Origin: Shewanella sp. OPT22
GTDB lineage: Bacteria > Pseudomonadota > Gammaproteobacteria > Enterobacterales > Shewanellaceae
Direction: 5' to 3'
Length of the DNA: 64,000 bases
NCBI RefSeq assembly: GCF_004168585.1
Contig: NZ_PGVH01000005.1
Coordinates: 29,773 to 93,772 of the forward strand
Part shown: in pieces, positions 60,055 to 64,000 of the stretch
How positions within the stretch are numbered: position 1 is the stretch's first letter
Layout: every line of letters starts with the position of its first letter
Translations under genes and position numbers: made by a program
Notes under the pieces: generated by a model
Database searches by the model: none
What the model saw: only the letters and a program-made list of their open reading frames with translations
Told to the model about the DNA's origin: nothing

Positions 60055-60600
60055 ATGACTCTTACAATAGAAAACGGTTGGTTGGACAAGGCTCAAAAAA
60101 AGCCATCTCCTTTTTATAATCAACGACCTACGAATGATGTTTCGCTACTGGTCATCCACAATATCAGTTTACCGGCTGGCCAGTTTGGTCATACTTATAT
60201 TGATGACTTGTTCTTAGGAAAACTTGATTGTGATGCACACCAAACTTTTAAAGAGTTAGAAGGATTAGAGGTTTCAGCTCACTTTCTTATTAGAAGAAAC
60301 GGTGAAATTACTCAGTTTGTCAACTGTAATGAACGTGCTTGGCATGCCGGTGTGTCTGAATTTGAAGGACGTTCTGGTTGTAATGATTTTTCGATTGGAA
60401 TTGAACTTGAAGGCGCAGATACCTGTAATTATGAAGATACACAGTATCAAAGCCTCTTAATACTTACGCAAGCAATCATAAAGGCGTACCCAGCAATCAC
60501 ATCTGAGCGTATTACAGGACATTGCCATATTGCACCAGTAAGAAAAACCGATCCAGGCCCTTATTTTGATTGGCAATATTACCTCAGTGCATTAAGCTAG
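60055..60600 (+). CDS. ampD: 1,6-anhydro-N-acetylmuramyl-L-alanine amidase
   Basis: AmpD trims anhydromuropeptides in the cytoplasm during wall recycling. The zinc ligands His35, His156 and Asp166 (VIHN, GHCHIAP, KTDPGP) are at the same spacing as in E. coli. It has 181 residues. It is divergent from pdhR and 35 bp ahead of ampE. Confidence 0.95.
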   Translation: MTLTIENGWLDKAQKKPSPFYNQRPTNDVSLLVIHNISLPAGQFGHTYIDDLFLGKLDCDAHQTFKELEGLEVSAHFLIRRNGEITQFVNCNERAWHAGVSEFEGRSGCNDFSIGIELEGADTCNYEDTQYQSLLILTQAIIKAYPAITSERITGHCHIAPVRKTDPGPYFDWQYYLSALS

Positions 60601-60635
60601 ATTCGAACAATAAAAAAGGACGACGGTGAAGTGAG

Positions 60636-61487
60636 ATGGCACTTTTTTCATTATTAATTGCAATATTTGCAGAGCGATTAAAAGCCCTTCCAACTGATTG
60701 GCAAATTGATCAACTACTTTCTAAATACCATCAAACTTTTGTTGGTCAGAGTGCACTTTCGTCCAATACCTTCCTTGTCATTACCGTTGTCTTGCCTTCA
60801 TTACTTGTTGGCAGTTTATTGTGGTTTGTCGAAGGAATGCTATGGGGACTGGTAACGTTAGTTGTTTGGGTTTTCGTTGCTACAGCTTGTTTCAGTCACA
60901 CAAAAATAAGACAGACCTTTAAACATTTTATTGAATCCGCACTGAAAGGTGACGTACAAGCGTGTTATCACTTAAGTAATGAGCTGGATTGTAAAACTTG
61001 CAATGATGCAATATCGGAAGATGATCTTGGGCATAAAGTCGGTGAGTCCATCGCTTGGATCAATTATCGAAACTATGGTGCAATTGCGATTTACCTCATT
61101 GCTTTTGGACCGATTGGTGCCGTGCTCTATAGCACTATCCGCTTTTACTTTGACCTCAGTGCTAAACAAGACCGTAGTACTCCTCTAGCCTCTACCCTAT
61201 TATTCATAATGGACTGGGTGCCTAGCCGCATATTTTCATTTGGATATCTAATGAGTGGCCACTTCTCTCGAGGATTTTCAACTTGGCTCCCAATCGTCAG
61301 TCGCCCAACAAGTAATGCAAAACGCATTATTTCAGAGACGGCCGTTTCATCAGAAGTACTACCAGAAAAGTCAGACGCTCCAATTTGTATTCAATCTACT
61401 CTGGCTTTACTTACACTTACCAAGCGCACTTTCATTTTTTTAGTGACCTTACTTTCACTGTTCACTATTTTTGGCTGGGTTGTGTAA
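60636..61487 (+). CDS. ampE: AmpE-like inner-membrane regulator
   Basis: The 283-residue membrane protein starts MALFSLLIAIFAERLKALP, as AmpE does, and has helices near 45-85, 145-170 and at the end. The family segment WINYRNYGAIAIYLIAFGPIGA is present. AmpE has been linked to beta-lactamase induction, with unclear mechanism. It forms an operon with ampD. Confidence 0.88.
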   Translation: MALFSLLIAIFAERLKALPTDWQIDQLLSKYHQTFVGQSALSSNTFLVITVVLPSLLVGSLLWFVEGMLWGLVTLVVWVFVATACFSHTKIRQTFKHFIESALKGDVQACYHLSNELDCKTCNDAISEDDLGHKVGESIAWINYRNYGAIAIYLIAFGPIGAVLYSTIRFYFDLSAKQDRSTPLASTLLFIMDWVPSRIFSFGYLMSGHFSRGFSTWLPIVSRPTSNAKRIISETAVSSEVLPEKSDAPICIQSTLALLTLTKRTFIFLVTLLSLFTIFGWVV

Positions 61488-61501
61488 GCTCCATTTCAAT
61501 A

Positions 61502-61528
61502 GTTAAGAGACTGAATGAGTCTCTTAAC
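61502..61528 (+). terminator. Hairpin after ampE
   Basis: A perfect 11-bp stem (61502-61512 with 61518-61528) starts 15 bases past the stop. There is no T run, so its termination strength is uncertain. Confidence 0.5.
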
Positions 61529-61635
61529 AAAATACATCAACCATAAATATCCGTCATAAGTGAACCCCACTGCTATTATGAAATAAGCAGTTATGGTAAT
61601 CTTCGGCTCAAATTTTATACCTACCTGTACTATAG

Positions 61636-62559
<924 letters not shown>

Positions 62560-62878
62560 TTTCACCATCAGCTGGTTCACTCTAGAGCCAGCCTCTTCTT
62601 CTGCGTCAGAGCAACTCGAGTATGCCAATCAAAAAGCATTACATCATCTGCGAAATTAATTGAGTCATAGCTAAATAGCTATACGTTTTTGTATTGTTAT
62701 TACTTTTGTTGTTTTTAGTGACTAAAAGTCAAAAAGGCGTAAAGCGGAGCACTAATTAGAATAAGCCCTACATTCACTTCTAAGGCTTTGTAAACATGAA
62801 TAATAAACATAAGTTAATTTTACATTATTTTTTGTAGTGATACTTTATGCTTACAAATTTTCAAATCCTGAGGTACTA
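62560..62878. other. 319-bp gap after nadC
   Basis: There is no believable coding frame. A small stem ATAGCT-aaat-AGCTAT (62667-62682) followed by five T residues may terminate nadC. The rest is AT-rich and presumably carries the promoter of the next gene. Confidence 0.4.
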
Positions 62879-63745
62879 ATGGCTACTTCTGTTGAAAAGA
62901 GAAATGTGGAAGCACAGAAATTTTTTTCTTCTTGTGTCGCAGCCCAACAAATTGGCCATAGGTCATTAGAAACACCTGAAAAGTTATATAAAGTATTTAA
63001 AATTGATGGTGGCTGTAGCCTCTATAAACTTACCTACACTAGTACTGGTAAGCCTGTTGGAGAGTGGTTTAGGAAGATACCACACTATCATTATACAAAA
63101 GGTAATAATCTGACCCATGTTACTCATAATGACAACGCAACGTACTTTGCTTTTTTAATGGCATCTCCTGCTTGTGAAGTGTTTCCAGTACATGATTACA
63201 CCAGGCCCGAAAGATTAAAAATTGACTCAATAGAAGAGTGGGTAGATATAGCATCAAAATCCGTTAATGATGAAGATGTTTCCGCCTTAACTCTATTAAT
63301 TAATGTCGATGCTTTTCTATGTACTGATAAAAAAAGTGGACGCATTAATGTACCGGTTTCATATAAAGGCCGCTTATATTTCTTTGATACCAACGTATTA
63401 GCTCAGTTGAACACATTGCATAAGAACGGGCATCATTTTGTACTACTGAACTCTGAAAACACCTCATTTTCAACAATGGAAACTTTACTGAAGTTCCTGG
63501 AATTTGAGATCAAACCTAATGACTATATAAATAGGCTTGGTGGAATAGAAGTGCTGCCTGAATTCGACTACATTGTTGGGGAAAAGAAGGAAAGACAGTG
63601 GGGGCTAAATATGGAATGTTTCGTAAAACAATTCGCACTTGATGGCAGCTTTTTATTCATTAGTGGTGATAATGGTGAAGCAGTGCCAGAAAACGTAAAA
63701 ACCCAAAGAGTTTCAAGTACAACAACGTGTATTTTCATGAAGTAG
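62879..63745 (+). CDS. Degenerate HAD-like orphan protein
   Basis: The ATG at 62879 with TGAGGT upstream gives 288 residues; an in-frame GTG at 62837 is less likely. The order of motifs suggests a HAD fold: LINVDAFL (142-144, with Asn in place of the nucleophilic Asp), VLLNSEN as motif II, and FISGDNGE (Asp264) as motif IV. The first Asp of motif I is missing, so phosphatase activity is unlikely. It recalls the HAD proteins at 41036-45221 but lacks their N-terminal module. No signal peptide. Confidence 0.5.
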   Translation: MATSVEKRNVEAQKFFSSCVAAQQIGHRSLETPEKLYKVFKIDGGCSLYKLTYTSTGKPVGEWFRKIPHYHYTKGNNLTHVTHNDNATYFAFLMASPACEVFPVHDYTRPERLKIDSIEEWVDIASKSVNDEDVSALTLLINVDAFLCTDKKSGRINVPVSYKGRLYFFDTNVLAQLNTLHKNGHHFVLLNSENTSFSTMETLLKFLEFEIKPNDYINRLGGIEVLPEFDYIVGEKKERQWGLNMECFVKQFALDGSFLFISGDNGEAVPENVKTQRVSSTTTCIFMK

Positions 63746-63890
63746 GCCTAACAACATTCATTTAAAAAAGCCTTGATGATTGAAGATTTATAATTTCAAA
63801 GGTGTTTTTAAAACTGAAGGGCACACACTACGGAGTCGATACAGACTGCATGTTTGAGATAGATCTTATCAACTGCCTTAAACGCAAAAA

Positions 63891-63914
63891 GCCCTAGCTG
63901 TTTAGCTAGGGCTT
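63891..63914 (-). terminator. Terminator of the rrn operon
   Basis: AGCCCTAGCT (63891-63900) pairs with AGCTAGGGCT (63905-63914). The minus-strand transcript then has five T residues. It lies 14 bases after the 5S rRNA end. Confidence 0.9.
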
Positions 63915-63928
63915 TTTACTTATTTGGC

Positions 63929-64000
63929 GTCTGGCGATGACCTACTCTCACATGGGGAGACCCCACACTACCATCGGCGAGGCTGCGTTTCACTACTGAG
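63929..64000 (-). rRNA. rrf: 5S ribosomal RNA, 3' part
   Basis: The complement contains GATGGTAGTGTGGGGTCTCC followed by GAGAGTAGGTCATCGCCAGAC, the conserved 3' two thirds of bacterial 5S rRNA. The 5' part lies beyond the window. The exact 3' end is uncertain by a few bases. It indicates that an rrn operon continues to the right, transcribed leftwards. Confidence 0.95.

Overview
The window reads as a chromosome segment of a marine gammaproteobacterium of the Shewanellaceae/Alteromonadales type. The gene neighbourhoods support this: fkpA-slyX, yajG next to a cyclophilin and ampG, cobA-cysD-cysN-SLC13 permease-cysC, cysJIH, hslVU-DUF971, typA divergent from glnA, pdhR-aceEF-lpd, and ampD-ampE-nadC. 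Placement in or near Parashewanella is only an inference from the number of orphan effector-like proteins. No transposase, integrase, CRISPR array or tRNA gene was found. The 3' end of a 5S rRNA gene, leaving the window on the minus strand, marks an rrn operon just beyond position 64000.

Layout. 1-5400: envelope and folding genes (yacL, an fkpA-type PPIase, slyX, a peptide deformylase, and two lipoproteins, one LpoB-like). 5695-11000: a lipoprotein M1 aminopeptidase, a phosphoribosyltransferase and a Tat-exported PhoD phosphatase. 11295-14214: a TIGR03899-type gene, then an orphan gene with a CE-clan cysteine protease signature and a broken 5' end. 14209-20775: a porin and the sulfate activation operon. 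20989-27480: pldA, a large unknown envelope protein, ampG, cyclophilin, yajG and small genes. 27610-31818: cysJIH. 32038-34355: hslVU and DUF971. 34542-38504: a secreted M4 protease, a FAH-fold hydratase and two paralogous secreted small proteins. 38690-41001: ubiD and fre. 41036-45221: two HAD-domain proteins of one repeated architecture. 45588-50253: typA, an orphan basic protein and glnA. 50325-51822: a translationally coupled pair, a soluble protein and a four-helix membrane protein, beside about 700 bp packed with hairpins. 52725-59812: lpd, aceF, aceE, pdhR. 60055-62559: ampD, ampE, nadC. 62879-63745: a degenerate HAD-like orphan beside the rrn operon.

How the genes work together. The two sulfate blocks take up and activate sulfate (SLC13 permease, CysDN, CysC), reduce it (CysH, CysIJ) and supply siroheme precursor (CobA). 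A shared 21-bp dyad lies the same distance upstream of both blocks. Regulation is legible elsewhere: an NtrC site and a GG-N10-GC sigma-54 promoter before glnA, a perfect PdhR operator before pdhR, and a sigma-32-like promoter before hslV.

The most unusual content is a set of solitary, effector-like genes placed between core operons: a predicted Ulp/RavZ-like cysteine protease with LIR-like motifs; a family of tandemly built HAD proteins in which some domains have lost catalytic acids; and a basic, helix-rich orphan. The coupled membrane/soluble gene pair beside the hairpin field is a candidate defence cassette.
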